Shown: piece by piece, positions 39,601 through 48,877 of the stretch | How the letters are laid out: each line of letters opens with the position of its first letter | How positions within the stretch are numbered: position 1 is the stretch's first letter | Assembly (NCBI GenBank): GCA_900660155.1 | Contig: CABFPE010000221.1 | Coordinates: 802,447 to 866,446, forward strand | Length of the DNA stretch: 64,000 nt | Direction: 5' to 3' | DNA from: Hofstenia miamia | Taxonomy: Eukaryota; Xenacoelomorpha; Acoela; Hofsteniidae | Notes under the pieces: generated by a model | Seen by the model: the letters and a program-made list of their open reading frames with translations, nothing else | Told to the model about the DNA's origin: nothing | Database searches by the model: none | Program-made: the position numbers and the translations under genes

Positions 39601-42600
39601 CCATTCGTTTATTTTGTATTTTGATTTCCATTTCTTTTTAATTGCTGCTTAGTTCATTATTAAGTCGGCTAGTTTATATTTCCAACCATTTGGAGATACC
39701 TATCAAGGAGAGTCCTTTACAATACAAATGCCTTGATTTTTGGCGTAGTTCCCTGCATATTGTTTTACACTTGTCATCACACAAGCTCTAGTAGAAAATA
39801 TCCTTGAAGTTCCAAAAATTGGCAAAGACAATTTAGTTTTCATTGAAGAGTTGTTGTTAGTTAAAAATATCTATTTTTTGTAGTTGTAGTCTTGTTTGCA
39901 AGTATTTGATAGTGCTTGTTATTGCCAATATTTTCTAATACAATTTTGTATAATACATGTATGTGTCAAAGATGCTTAACAAATTATCGTTTTTCTTCAA
40001 GATCAAGAAATTCGTTTTTTAGAAATTGAGAATGATGTACTGATTGTAGAAAACTTAATTTCTGAGATTTTTCCTGACGCATGCGGACATAGATTGCACT
40101 ATCTTTGTCGAGCAGACAACTTCAGACAAAACATTTGAACGGAATCTTCTCATTATATTATCGTTGCAAGAGACTACTGATTTCAACAATGAATTCAAAC
40201 CTATCTTCTTTAGCCTTGTCAGCCTGCTTTTGACTTATTTGAGCAATCTATATTTCAAGCAAAGTAAATATTTAGTTCATCATAGATATCTATGTTCAGA
40301 TATTCACAATAAGAGAATCTTGAGATTAATGCTAACGTTGATGAAAACCGTTGATTGTTGAAGATACGATTTTTTCTGAACCGTTCTTCAATTGATTTCA
40401 TGGGATTAAATGTGTTTTAAGAAATGCTTTTGGTAACCGATTAGTTGCTACCAGTCCAATATTTAATGAAAAAGAAACGATTGTACAACCATTATCAGTC
40501 TTAATTTCTACAATAAACCTTGGAAGTTGAGATCTTGATTTTCTTTTCAATTTATTTTTTGAATACTTTATGCAAAATGTTTATTGATATTTACAGTGAT
40601 TTCTGATTAATTGTGAAATGCGGACATTTAACAAACGTTTATGATCTGTGCATATGTTTCCGTAGATTTGGGAATGGTTGGAGCGCATTTCACGCTTCAG
40701 TGTATGCGCTCTTTCATTCTTGCTGAATTTTAGTAACTTGATTCTTATGTTGTGTAAAAGAAGGTAGAAACGATCGATTTATCAAGGTGAGTTCAACAAT
40801 TGAGGTACAATGCATGCAGATGTATATACAGGCAAACCCGCCTAAGTCGGATGTGACTAAGTCGGTTTTTCCCGTAACTCGTACTATTAATGAACAGACA
40901 AACTCCAATAAGTCGGACAATTCTAAGTCGGATAAATTCTAAATCAGGCTGAAATCTATGCACAGGCTACAAAGTTATTGAAAATGTCATTCACAAGTCG
41001 GACGGATGGAAATTGTCTTGCACGTGATTCAAGCATAGCATAAATATTTTCTATCGCATAGTAAAAATAATAAAATACTACAGCGCAGCTCATGGTATTA
41101 ACCATAGAGCTACTATACATAGTTCCATGGTTCCATTGACCTACAAACAATTCATGTAGAGGTCAACATAGATATGTTTGTGTGGTGCCGTCAATGGGTC
41201 ATATTTTAAATAAGTTGTCCGGTAATCTTTCAAGTAAAATTAGATATTGAAATAACAACTCCCTGATTTATGAGATGGGTGAAATAAACGAATACAAAAA
41301 ATTATTGTAAAATTCGTAAATATAGTAACCCTTGAAAACGTTATAATATATATATCACTAAAACATGGGAAAGATTTAGCTTTCGAATTTTAACTAAAAT
41401 AACCCTAAGTGTTGACAATAGAATTAATTAGAACTTTAAAAATGTCCCTAGAAATTATAATATTGGTCAAAATATTAGACATTTGTCTGTATTGAATCGA
41501 ATTGTTTCTGTCAATTTCACTCAAAGAGTTGTATGCATCCATCATATGACAAATATGTAATCAAAAATAGAACGAAGTCATTAACGGCACTGTAAGTAAA
41601 GTTTAGTTTAATTTTGTTTAATTCAGGTATTGAAAGAAAAATACTGTAAGACATAAGCACATTGGGGCGTTATGGGGACATTTATCCAAAAATGCACTTA
41701 TTCAAAACTGTTTAAAATTGAATTCAAACCATTAAGTACACTTTTCTGATCACAAAAAACTTTATTTTAGGGTTCTAGCCTTAACGATTACAAAGTTATG
41801 GTACTGAGAAGTCAAAGAAACTTATTCATCAGAGCTAATTCTTTAGTCGAATATTAAAAAACATTAATTGGCATATTTTAAACATAGATTAGTAAGGAAA
41901 AAGAATGTGTTATGTGAAAAATCGTCCTATTAGGCTTCAAAACATGTAACAATGGTCTATCTAAAATGTATTTTCATTCATACACAGTATATATACCACG
42001 CACCCTCTTATCATTGTATAATTTCTATAATTTATTACCATTTTTTGGTCAAATCTTGATGTCAAGTCAGGCAACTAAAAAATCCTTAATAATCCACATT
42101 TAGGATATGTATTTTCCCAAAGCCAAATGACTCCTGAAGAAATAGTTAAAAAATTACCTCGTGATTTGAGAAAAATAACATTATCTAACTGCACCCTCTA
42201 ACACATTGTCACATCTGAGAGCTAATATTTTGCACATTTCCTATTACATGCTCCCCCATAACTTTTTTTCTATTTGAGCTATAGAGGAAACAAAAACATC
42301 ATTCTATTTGACTTTCAAGAAGCTATCAAACTAAGCAAAACATTTTAACTCACTTAAAATATTAAACTTTCACAATGAAAAATGATACATTAATTGCTAG
42401 TGTAGCAATGTTCATATCAGCAGACAAAAGTGACCAGGTAAAATTCATCCAAAGTTTACGGATATTGAATGCCAGAATCACATTTCTTTTGAGGGCAAGA
42501 AACTGTGTAATGTCCCAATTCTTTGCATCTTGAAGGTTTGAGTGAGGCATCCTGAATCCCTGGATCTGACTGTAGCCACAGACGGGTGAGGCAGTCCTCA

Positions 42601-43738
42601 AGATTAGCCTGCTGATTGACCTTATGAGCTAGATTCTGGCGGTAAAATCTCACAAAACTTATTGTTATTTTCAAGTCCTCCCTCTGTGTATTTGCCAAGG
42701 CCCTTTCCTTCATTCAGAGAGATCAGCTCCCAACTGTGTGCCAAGAGCACATGCACTGTTGGGGTGACTGAGATCCACTTCGAATAAACGTCACCGATAA
42801 TTCTACGTCATCAGAGGGTAATGTTGTAAGATTAAAGTAGAAATGAAAAGCAATTAAACAAATCAAAATAATTATAACATGGGGGTGTCCTTGAGTGACT
42901 CTACACAATAGATCATACAAAGTGGTAAAATATTGAAAAAAAAAGTTCGTACATAAGATTTATACTCAAAATAGCCAAAAAGAATATGCCAAATAGTTGT
43001 TCTGTACTTCCTAAATGCCTGAACCGTATTTTATTGTAATTTTCAGCCTATTTTACCTATAGAAATCATGTTTTTAAGTATAATTTTCAAATTATAACCA
43101 AATGTCCCCATACCCCCACCTAAACGCCTCACTGTGATAAGAATACATGATTAATTTTTTCTTCCAGCAGAGTTTTTTCAATATTTTCAAAACAACTTCT
43201 TTCATAACAAACATCAGATTGCTTGCACAAAAGTTACGCTATCTTAAATTTCTGTTTTCGCGAAACTAGTACAAGCCAAGTCCCCTAAAATTATGTCTCG
43301 GATTTCTTGTAAGTCTGATTATTTTCATTGGTCCGAGTCAATCAATGGAATTATTTTTCGTAATTATATTGACATCCTCGATATTTGTTGTTAACACGAT
43401 TTTTGTCTTTAAATTTGTTAATTTTTATATAATTTTGTTTTTGCATGCAGGTAAAAGTTTTTCTTGCAGAAGTGGACAACGTTTTATAAAATACACTCTT
43501 TGCATGTATTCTAAATTTTCTCATTAATTTTAATAAAATGCACATCAAACTTCAATGTTATTAGCTAATACAAATACTTTCTTTATTTCAGGGTTTTAAT
43601 TCATTTTTTTCAATTAATTAAAAAATATTTTAGAGCAAAGTTAAGCTTCAATATGATGATGCAGAAGTCAATGGAAAAGACATAAACGAGTCTTCCAATG
43701 AAGCCCTCAGTGATCAAGACGAATCTGTTGCAACATAA
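26268..43738 (+). CDS. SREK1: SREK1-like splicing regulatory protein, 12 exons
   Basis: The gene encodes a predicted nuclear pre-mRNA splicing regulator of about 465 residues. Spliced exons join in one frame from ATG 26268 to TAA 43736-43738. RRM1 spans residues ~3-82, with RNP2-like 'VVWVQN' and RNP1-like 'KHFFIKYE'. A proline-rich linker ('LPQPPPVPAS') follows. RRM2 spans ~144-224, with 'TVYVEKL' and 'RGAYVEFK'. Then come a helical, charged segment, an RS domain (~291-431) dense in Arg-Ser, and an acidic C-terminal tail. This order, and the wording around the RRM2 start (E-Q-L-R-R-T-V-Y-V), matches vertebrate SREK1/SFRS12, which works with SR proteins in splice-site choice. An in-frame TGA at 26262-26264 fixes the start. 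All introns are GT..AG and range from 39 nt to 4.1 kb. Exon 7's acceptor is the least certain. There is no stop or frameshift, so the gene is probably active. Confidence 0.9.
27170..27790 (+). pseudogene. LINE reverse transcriptase relic in intron 1
   Basis: Broken frames give non-LTR reverse-transcriptase landmarks in order: 'WIDISKAFDRLLHS' (motif A), 'SSGAPQGFV' (the SGxPQGS motif B), 'LSCLVYVDTAIF' at the place of Y/F-x-D-D (motif C), 'NPTKTF', and near 27690 a thumb-like segment. The catalytic Y-A-D-D has become Y-V-D-T. Frameshifts and stops break it. It lies in sense orientation within intron 1 of the SREK1-like gene. Confidence 0.75.
27800..29290. other. Intron 1 remainder, no gene seen
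   Basis: After the LINE relic, 27800-28400 is less AT-rich and has short frames without motifs. The rest is ordinary AT-rich intron apart from the hairpin repeat at 28508. Confidence 0.5.
28508..28566. repeat. Perfect 17-bp inverted repeat, with a third copy nearby
   Basis: The arm 'aaagcaaaacaacttaa' (28508-28524) is perfectly complementary to 'ttaagttgttttgcttt' (28550-28566) with a 25-nt loop. The same string recurs at 28718-28734. The arms can fold into a hairpin in the intron transcript. It could be the end of a small element or a chance hairpin. Confidence 0.6.
29314..29447 (+). CDS. SREK1: SREK1-like exon 2 (RRM1 C-terminal half)
   Basis: The acceptor 'ttttttag' precedes it. The exon encodes the RNP1-like 'KHFFIKYESADSV' and the last strand of RRM1 ('RMLVIVRFFK'), leaving one base over. 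It is followed by an intron of only 40 nt. Confidence 0.88.
29488..29552 (+). CDS. SREK1: SREK1-like exon 3 (linker)
   Basis: This 65-nt exon ends in phase 0 at donor 'gtttgt'. It encodes the acidic segment 'DSIPDEDTALELVGAHTAQ', matching the stretch just after RRM1 in vertebrate SREK1. Confidence 0.85.
29903..29910. promoter_or_regulatory. Second perfect TGACGTCA site (intron 3)
   Basis: This is an exact ATF/CREB palindrome within intron 3. Its role is unknown; it could mark an internal promoter or be chance. Confidence 0.25.
30396..30548 (+). CDS. SREK1: SREK1-like exon 4 (Pro-rich linker, RRM2 start)
   Basis: This exon of 51 codons is flanked by phase-0 introns. It encodes 'LPQPPPVPAS' and then 'EQLRRTVYVEKL', the first strand of RRM2 (RNP2). 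Confidence 0.88.
30600..32480. other. Intron 4, no internal gene seen
   Basis: AT-rich intron with no recognisable mobile element or coding frame. CpG is present at moderate levels. Confidence 0.55.
32487..32689 (+). CDS. SREK1: SREK1-like exon 5 (RRM2)
   Basis: The exon encodes helix 1 ('SMTDERVLDFFSQAGEV'), 'YVRMAEPE', and RNP1 'RGAYVEFK' of RRM2. A Lys-rich loop ('KHSKKDKEA') is longer than in vertebrate SREK1. It ends after two bases of a codon at donor 'gttagt'. Confidence 0.88.
33058..33324. mobile_element. TA-flanked MITE in intron 5
   Basis: The left end 'actaatacctccctctatgt' (33058) is inverted at the right end 'gagggaggtattagt' (to 33324). Both are flanked by TA-rich sequence, and the element is 267 bp. 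'cctctatgtag' also occurs twice inside. The size, inverted ends and TA target fit a Tc1/mariner-type MITE. A 304-bp N gap lies 25 bp beyond the right end, in a (TA)n run that probably broke the assembly. Confidence 0.7.
33350..33653. other. Assembly gap (304 N)
   Basis: A run of N is bounded on both sides by (TA)n, so it is probably an unresolved TA microsatellite within intron 5. Confidence 0.99.
33700..34800. other. Rest of intron 5, no gene seen
   Basis: AT-rich intronic sequence without recognisable coding content or named repeat. Confidence 0.55.
34811..34941 (+). CDS. SREK1: SREK1-like exon 6 (post-RRM2 helical segment)
   Basis: The frame-consistent acceptor is 'acttatttag' at 34801-34810, not the earlier 'ttcacag'. 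Only this choice continues RRM2 as K-V-H-H-S-T-S-A-I-T-K-P, matching the S-N-N-A-I-V-K-P stretch of SREK1. It then encodes a charged helix ('EEEAEEKIKSAVDLYKL'). Confidence 0.82.
35371..35442 (+). CDS. SREK1: SREK1-like exon 7, acceptor uncertain
   Basis: The reading frame 'RLLEETPTNASGIRTFRHG' is clear, but its start is ambiguous. AGs at 35369-35370 ('caacaag') and 35375-35376 ('gccaag') both keep the frame and differ by two codons. The textbook 'tttcag' at 35387 would break the frame. It ends at donor 'gtaaac'. Confidence 0.65.
35732..35795 (+). CDS. SREK1: SREK1-like exon 8 (RS domain start)
   Basis: The exon encodes 'GRSSRHSPSPLRIRTRRSRS', the start of the Arg-Ser domain. It is followed by a 39-nt intron whose length is a multiple of three and which has no stop in frame. 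Confidence 0.8.
35835..35930 (+). CDS. SREK1: SREK1-like exon 9 (RS domain)
   Basis: The acceptor 'acttttag' precedes it. The exon encodes 'SPRRSPTRHLSPYRRSRSP' and ends at donor 'gtactt'. The junction with exon 8 is in frame with or without the 39-nt intron. Confidence 0.8.
36596..36929. repeat. 334-bp duplication, copy 1 (intron 9)
   Basis: The sequence from 'aaataaacgatatacggcgt' to 'gtgtatattt' appears identical to 37117-37450 as far as I could compare by eye. A single N at 36930 ends this copy. Identity plus the N suggests an assembly duplication rather than a biological repeat. Confidence 0.9.
36969..37115 (+). repeat. 147-bp piece also found at 52521-52667
   Basis: The segment beginning 'acatgtttatttattcatgg' and ending 'gggataa' recurs beside another single-N join at 52520, with one base difference seen. 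There it runs on into the presumed 5' LTR of retrotransposon B. This copy is therefore probably a piece of the same LTR, either truly inserted in intron 9 or misplaced. Confidence 0.7.
37117..37450. repeat. 334-bp duplication, copy 2 (intron 9)
   Basis: This is the second copy of 36596-36929, offset by 521 bp. Sequence continues past its end toward exon 10, so this is the copy joined to the real intron. Confidence 0.9.
37943..38155 (+). CDS. SREK1: SREK1-like exon 10 (main RS domain)
   Basis: The 213-nt exon encodes the densest Arg-Ser and Arg-His-Ser stretch ('RSRSRSPYYRHRSHSRSRS' and similar) and ends in a Lys-rich part. Its CpG-rich Arg codons (CGA, CGC, CGT, CGG) are retained, in contrast to the decayed retrotransposons. 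It ends at donor 'gtaag'. Confidence 0.88.
38160..39500. other. Intron 10, no gene seen
   Basis: AT-rich intron without recognisable element or coding frame. Confidence 0.55.
39513..39561 (+). CDS. SREK1: SREK1-like exon 11 (basic, K/R-rich)
   Basis: The 49-nt exon after 'acttttag' encodes 'KRKHRSRDRSKKKSQG'. It ends in phase 0 at donor 'gtaata'. Confidence 0.8.
39570..40820. other. Intron 11, first part, no gene seen
   Basis: Short open frames here have no motif. No element is recognisable before the pogo-like end at 40829. Confidence 0.5.
40829..41005 (+). mobile_element. pogo/Tigger-like transposon end in intron 11
   Basis: 'tata' is followed by 'caggcaaacccgcctaagtc'. The motif 'taagtcgga' or close variants recur at about 40842, 40858, 40909, 40925 and 40996. 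A CAGGCA start beside TA plus reiterated subterminal motifs is typical of pogo/Tigger ends. The other end and any transposase were not found, so this is probably a fragment. Confidence 0.45.
41010..42390. other. Intron 11, middle part, no gene seen
   Basis: No coding motif was recognised. Weak homology to transposon interiors cannot be excluded. Confidence 0.5.
42400..42715 (-). pseudogene. Gag-like relic with zinc-knuckle remnant (intron 11)
   Basis: Minus-strand frames encode 'DCLTRLWLQSDPGIQDASL' followed by 'CKELGHYTVSCPQ'. The C-x4-G-H-x4-C half is the end of a CCHC zinc knuckle, as in retrotransposon gag. The first Cys pair has been lost and frames overlap, so it is a relic. It is antisense to the SREK1-like gene. 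Confidence 0.4.
42930..43620. other. End of intron 11, no gene seen
   Basis: AT-rich sequence leading to the last acceptor. The 'tttcag' at 43586-43591 would give only nine codons before a stop, so the later 'attttag' is preferred. Confidence 0.5.
43634..43738 (+). CDS. SREK1: SREK1-like exon 12 (acidic tail, stop)
   Basis: The acceptor 'atattttag' precedes it. The exon encodes 34 residues beginning 'SKVKLQYDDAEVNGKD' and rich in Asp, Glu and Ser, ending at TAA 43736-43738. The vertebrate SREK1 tail is likewise acidic and non-RS. Confidence 0.8.
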   Translation, partial: SKVKLQYDDAEVNGKDINESSNEALSDQDESVAT

Positions 43739-44265
43739 TTTATGCGTTTTCTGTGTTTGTTTTTTCCTATTTTGTTAAGAGAAATATTATATTTGCCTGT
43801 GTTCCATTTTCGTCACACTACATTTTTTATTCATATTTATTGAAATAGGCATATTAATATGCACTTGGTGTGTCTATAACATTAAATTTATCAAAATATT
43901 TCGATTGCACCATATTTAAAGATAGTGAAATATTTACTCCAGTATGTAATACGTTTGAATTTTCTAAATTACATCAATTTGTGCCTTTATTAAATTATCT
44001 CTACCTTAGCAAGCCTTTATTTTATGAGTCTAAACTTATATGTATCAGTGGTGCAGTGTATGCCAAATTGCCTAGTGTATGGTAGGAAAACTATTTCTGT
44101 CTAATTGCAATTTACAAACCAATAATTGAAATATTAAAAATTGATAAAAATGAACAAACAAGTAGAATTATGTACAGTGCTGGCCTGTTTAAGGCAATGG
44201 ATGTTTCAAACACTGTTTAAAACTACTACGTTTGAATCCTCTCGCAACAGCTTCCAAGCACAGCA
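43739..44265 (+). other. 3' flank / presumed 3' UTR of the SREK1-like gene
   Basis: AT-rich sequence with T-rich runs follows the stop codon. I could not choose a poly(A) signal with confidence because AATAAA-like strings are frequent by composition. Confidence 0.4.
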
Positions 44266-44271
44266 AAAATG

Positions 44272-44735
44272 CAATTAATTCACACATTAATACTAAGCCA
44301 CTTTAATTATGGAAACATACTGTATACCGACATAAATTAACAACTTTTGAATAAATTCAATTTGCAAATAAAATGGGCTATAAAAATAGCAGTTAATCAT
44401 ATTTATAACAGAAATCAAGAGATTAACAAAAACTTTTCTAAATCCAAAATGCATTATTTATAAAAATATATTAACTACTTTTTTAAAGTATTTAATAACA
44501 TTGTTCCATACCACAAATCCAACTTTCTGTCCTCTAAAATATTGCTTAGACATAATCATAGAATCCTAAAAATTAGACCTCTTCCAAATAAGAAATTAAT
44601 GAAAAATTAATTTCTCAACACATCAATAAATATATGGAATAATTTACCTAAATCTATAAAACAAATAAATTAAGAGTATTCAAAAACGAAATTAAAAAAT
44701 ACTTCAGTAGTTATACAAAGGAAAATCTTGAATAC
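44272..44735 (+). pseudogene. C-terminal LINE reverse transcriptase relic
   Basis: The frame from 44272 encodes 'LSHFNYGNILYTD', 'IKIAVNHIYNRNQEI' and near the end 'SINIWNNLPKSIK'. These correspond to the conserved tail of CR1/jockey-type LINE proteins (the Y-G/C-N segment and the W-N-x-L-P motif). Several in-frame stops break it, and the N-terminal RT is missing. Confidence 0.7.
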
Positions 44736-44739
44736 AAAT

Positions 44740-45850
44740 CGCGAGGTTTTAAATTTTATAATAGTGATTATTCAATAGACCGCATCTAACCTAAATTCGC
44801 TAGTAATTGTAATTATTTTTATAAATATCTTTGTATGCGTTTTGTTCCTTTATTTCTATTGTTTGACGCTATTTAGTTGTAAAAAGTATGTTATATTGTA
44901 AAAAGCAACTCTAAATATAGATATTTCATTTCATTTAGTGCTTACCTGTATGAAACGAAAAATGAATGTTAGTAAATTTAAAATCATTAAATAATTTTAA
45001 TAGTTTTACTGTAAAATCTTAATTATTTGTAACAATAGTAAATTCAGAGAGAATTATTTGTGAAAGTGACAAAGACTTTGTAAGTAGAAATATATTTGAA
45101 TGTTTTTGTTAAAAGTATTAAAAATCTTTAGAAATGCTCAACCTTTTTTATTAAGTAATTGCTGCTATATAGCAAATTTTACATATTGAAGTGTTTCTAA
45201 TAACAAAAAAATTAAACATCAAAAATTTGTCTGTGTTGATTTGGGCATCAATGAAACTTAAACCGTGATTTTTTTGGTTAAACTTGAGAAGAACGATTTT
45301 GCAATCAAATGGACAGTGACCATGAATGCACACCTCCCAATGATCTATTTTCCATTAGTTAAATCAATCAGCAATGGTCAGCTACAATTCTGTGATGCAA
45401 TTCTATCAGGTACGATTAATTGTGGCTGGAAACTCTATTGGATACGTTATACTGACTTAAATGTATGAATTTATCATATGAATATGTATTTGGAAAACTA
45501 ATAAATGAGCAGAGCACAATAGATCAATATTATACATGACAATATGGATAAAAAATCGAAAATGTTTTTTACTAGATTTTAAGAGCATGTATAATTGTAA
45601 TATATTTGAATTAATTGCACAGGCACATTTGCATACAATTGTTGCGTATTTCAAAGATTAGAAATTGATTTGGTGTCTGTGTGGTACATGTAGTTTAAGA
45701 ATCCCTAATTCTATTTAGTTTGAATGCTAATATAAACTAGCAGCAATTACATAATTTCAAATTGCTATTAACATAAAAAATGATAAAACTGTCAATATGA
45801 TAATCAAACCTAAGTAGTGTACATAAGGCAGGGCTCGCCCCAATGGGACA
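44740..45850. other. Gene-free stretch
   Basis: Short opposite-strand open frames at 45151-45654 have no motif. Nothing else was recognised. Confidence 0.5.
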
Positions 45851-45851
45851 C

Positions 45852-47120
45852 CCTGAAGTTCTCGTAAAAATGAACTGACTCACAAATATCAAGGAGCAGT
45901 TTAATTAGTGATTCACATACTTGACATTATTAAGTTTGCTGACTAATGGATTTCAAGGAGAATTTTAATTAGTGATTCACTGCTTTGTGACATTTACTGG
46001 GTGAATCATTTTTGTAAAATATATGAGGGTCTGATTTTTACAATGATTCATATACATGTTGGAGCCATTTTAGTTTACAATGATTCATAATCGTGTGCTT
46101 TGCTATAGTGACCAATTTATGTGGCTAATTTCATTACATGTATTTTTGTTAATATACCTGGCTATATCAAACGTTATTTAGTTTGCATGCTTACACATTG
46201 TTTGCTAATACATTTCCTATCCATAAAAATTCCTCATGTTTTGATTGTTTACTGGGGTCAATGTACAATGTTTAACACGTTTTGTGAATCTTACTTTACA
46301 TGCAAAGGCTACATATTGTTTTGCTAATATACGTGATTTTTCCATTGTAAAAATTCCATTTGTTTTGATAATATTCAATTACAGAAAAATGAGAAATATT
46401 TTGTTACATGTGTAATACACAATAAAAACAAGCTATCTTTAGCGAAAAGTAAACACAGAGGGTTATGCATTAAAGCAAGTTAACATTACATACACGTGAA
46501 ATATAGACTTACATGTTAAAATCAAAACATGGTTTTATGCATAAAGATTAATTTTGCTTCCTAAAAATTATACATGCAATGTTATTAATAGAATGTATAC
46601 ACATACAACTCTTTTTGTTGAAGTTGCTCCTGCAAAAAAGCGTTCATTACATTTGTTAAGATTGATTGACAGCTACTAATTGATGAGTCATAGACCATTG
46701 TTAATTAATGAATAATAAGGGGCGTGGTTACAGGATGGAGTTAATTGTGTATCACATAATCAATCTATGAATATTTTTAAAATTTACATGTGTACATGTT
46801 GGAGAATTTGTTATATATGGTACTAAACTTAATGAATAATTGTACTGACATTATATCTCTCTATTAATATGGGATTGTATTGAATCCAGTCAAGTCTATG
46901 ACGTATCATGATCATGATATTTGGGGGGATATTTTCCCCATATATACATATAGTTTACATAAACGTTTTATGGAGAGTTTAATTGTAGAGGTTGTCTTCT
47001 TATTTATTGTGGTAAGTCATTTTTATGCTTTGAAATGAGAAATTCTCTTTGTATGTTGGAGATTTCAATGCTTTATAACACATAGCAGGGCTTTCTATTG
47101 TATCACTAACTGACATAACT
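45852..47120. repeat. 1.27-kb duplication, copy 1
   Basis: The segment starting 'cctgaagttctcgtaaaaat' and ending 'ctgacataact' is repeated at 47122-48432 after a lone N at 47121. The copies differ by a few substitutions and a ~42-bp indel. No convincing gene lies inside. Allelic copies placed in tandem are the simplest explanation. Confidence 0.9.
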
Positions 47121-47121
47121 N

Positions 47122-48432
47122 CCTGAAGTTCTCGTAAAAATGAACTGACTCACAAATATCAAGGAGCAGTTTAATTAGTGATTCACATACTTGACATTAT
47201 TAAGTTTGCTGACTAATGGATTTCAAGGAGAATTTTAATTAGTGATTCACTGCTTTGTGACATTTACTGGGTGAATCATTTTTGTAAAATATATGAGGGT
47301 CTGATTTTTACAATGATTCATATACATGTTGGAGCCATTTTAGTTTACAATGATTCATAATCGCGTGCTTTGCTATAGTGACCAATTTATGTGGCTAATT
47401 TCATTACATGTATTTTTGTTAATATACCTGGCTATATCACACGTTATTTAGTTTGCATGCTTACACTTGTTTGTATACATAGGGTTTACATTGCATTTGT
47501 GATGATGCATTGCTGGCTAATATTTTTCCTATCCATAAAAATTCCTCATGTTTTGATTGTTTACTGGGGTCAATGTACAATGTTTAACACGTTTTGTGAA
47601 TCTTACTTTACATGCAAAGGCTACATATTGTTTTGCTAATATACGTGATTTTTCCATTGTAAAAATTCCATTTGTTTTGATAATATTCAATTACAGAAAA
47701 ATGAGAAATATTTTGTTACATGTGTAATACACAATAAAAACAAGCTATCTTTAGTGAAAAGTAAACACAGAGGGTTATGCATTAAAGCAAGTTAACATTA
47801 CATACACGTGAAATATAGACTTACATGTTAAAATCAAAACATGGTTTTATGCATAAAGATTAATTTTGCTTCCTAAAAATTATACATGCAATGTTATTAA
47901 TAGAATGTATACACATACAACTCTTTTTGTTGAAGTTGCTCCTGCAAAAAAGCGTTCATTACATTTGTTAAGATTGATTGACAGCTACTAATTGATGAGT
48001 CATAGACCATTGTTAATTAATGAATAATAAGGGGCGTGGTTACAGGATGGAGTTAATTGTGTATCACATAATCAATCTATGAATATTTTTAAAATTTACA
48101 TGTGTACATGTTGGAGAATTTGTTATATATGGTACTAAACTTAATGAATAATTGTACTGACATTATATCTCTCTATTAATATGGGATTGTATTGAATCCA
48201 GTCAAGTCTATGACGTATCATGATCATGATATTTGGGGGGATATTTTCCCCATATATACATATAGTTTACATAAACGTTTTATGGAGAGTTTAATTGTAG
48301 AGGTTGTCTTCTTATTTATTGTGGTAAGTCATTTTTATGCTTTGAAATGAGAAATTCTCTTTGTATGTTGGAGATTTCAATGCTTTATAACACATAGCAG
48401 GGCTTTCTATTGTATCACTAACTGACATAACT
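47122..48432. repeat. 1.31-kb duplication, copy 2
   Basis: This is the second copy of 45852-47120. It carries an extra ~42 bp near 47467-47525 including 'tgatgatgcattgctggc'. Unique sequence follows at 48433. Confidence 0.9.
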
Positions 48433-48630
48433 CATTTTTTTATACAATTAAAAAATTTTTGCACACAAACGACATGTTTTAGTTTCCATGGAGATTATAA
48501 TCATGAAACAACACACCTTAAAAGAAAATAAAGCTTTAAGTTAATTTACAACAATGAAATTCAAGAAAAAATATTTGTGGGGGTTTGTTAACTGTTTTAC
48601 AATGCATGTAATGTATTGTAATTCTAACAA

Positions 48631-48698
48631 TGAATAGACTGGGTTTCAACCAGTAATCTCTCAGTAAACTGAGTGTGTTATCATTACACCACTGTTCA
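48631..48698 (-). tRNA. tRNA-like cloverleaf, probable tRNA pseudogene
   Basis: On the minus strand, 68 nt fold as a cloverleaf. The acceptor stem is TGAACAG/CTATTCA (7 bp, one mismatch). The D stem is GTGT/ACAC with a 7-nt loop. The anticodon-type stem is CTCAG/CTGAG, followed by a 5-nt variable region. The T stem is ACTGG/CCAGT with a 7-nt loop. A-box-like 'TGGTGTAATG' and B-box-like 'GGTTGAAACCC' are present. The central loop is only 4 nt (TTTA), too short for a normal anticodon loop, and the T loop lacks the canonical TTC. It is probably a decayed tRNA gene or a tRNA-derived SINE head. Confidence 0.5.
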
Positions 48699-48877
48699 CT
48701 TAATTCAATGCCTTTAAACCTTATTTGTTACAACATTTGGTTGTTACTAAAATTCCATCTTGTGTACACATATAACACATAGTGCAAATATTAGCAGAAG
48801 AAGAAGAAGAAAAATCTATATTCAGAAATTGTTTTAACAATAAATAGAAATACTGATAACAAATTCTGAAAGCATCA

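Noticed and set aside
43592-43620. Last exon starting at 43592 after 'tttcag'
   Set aside because: It gives nine codons and then TAA. The later acceptor gives a 34-residue acidic tail in frame with a stop.
46121-47639. Twin short membrane-protein-like frames (46121-46327 and 47391-47639)
   Set aside because: They are the same AT-driven frame in the two copies of an assembly duplication. The indel changes the protein middle, and there is no motif.
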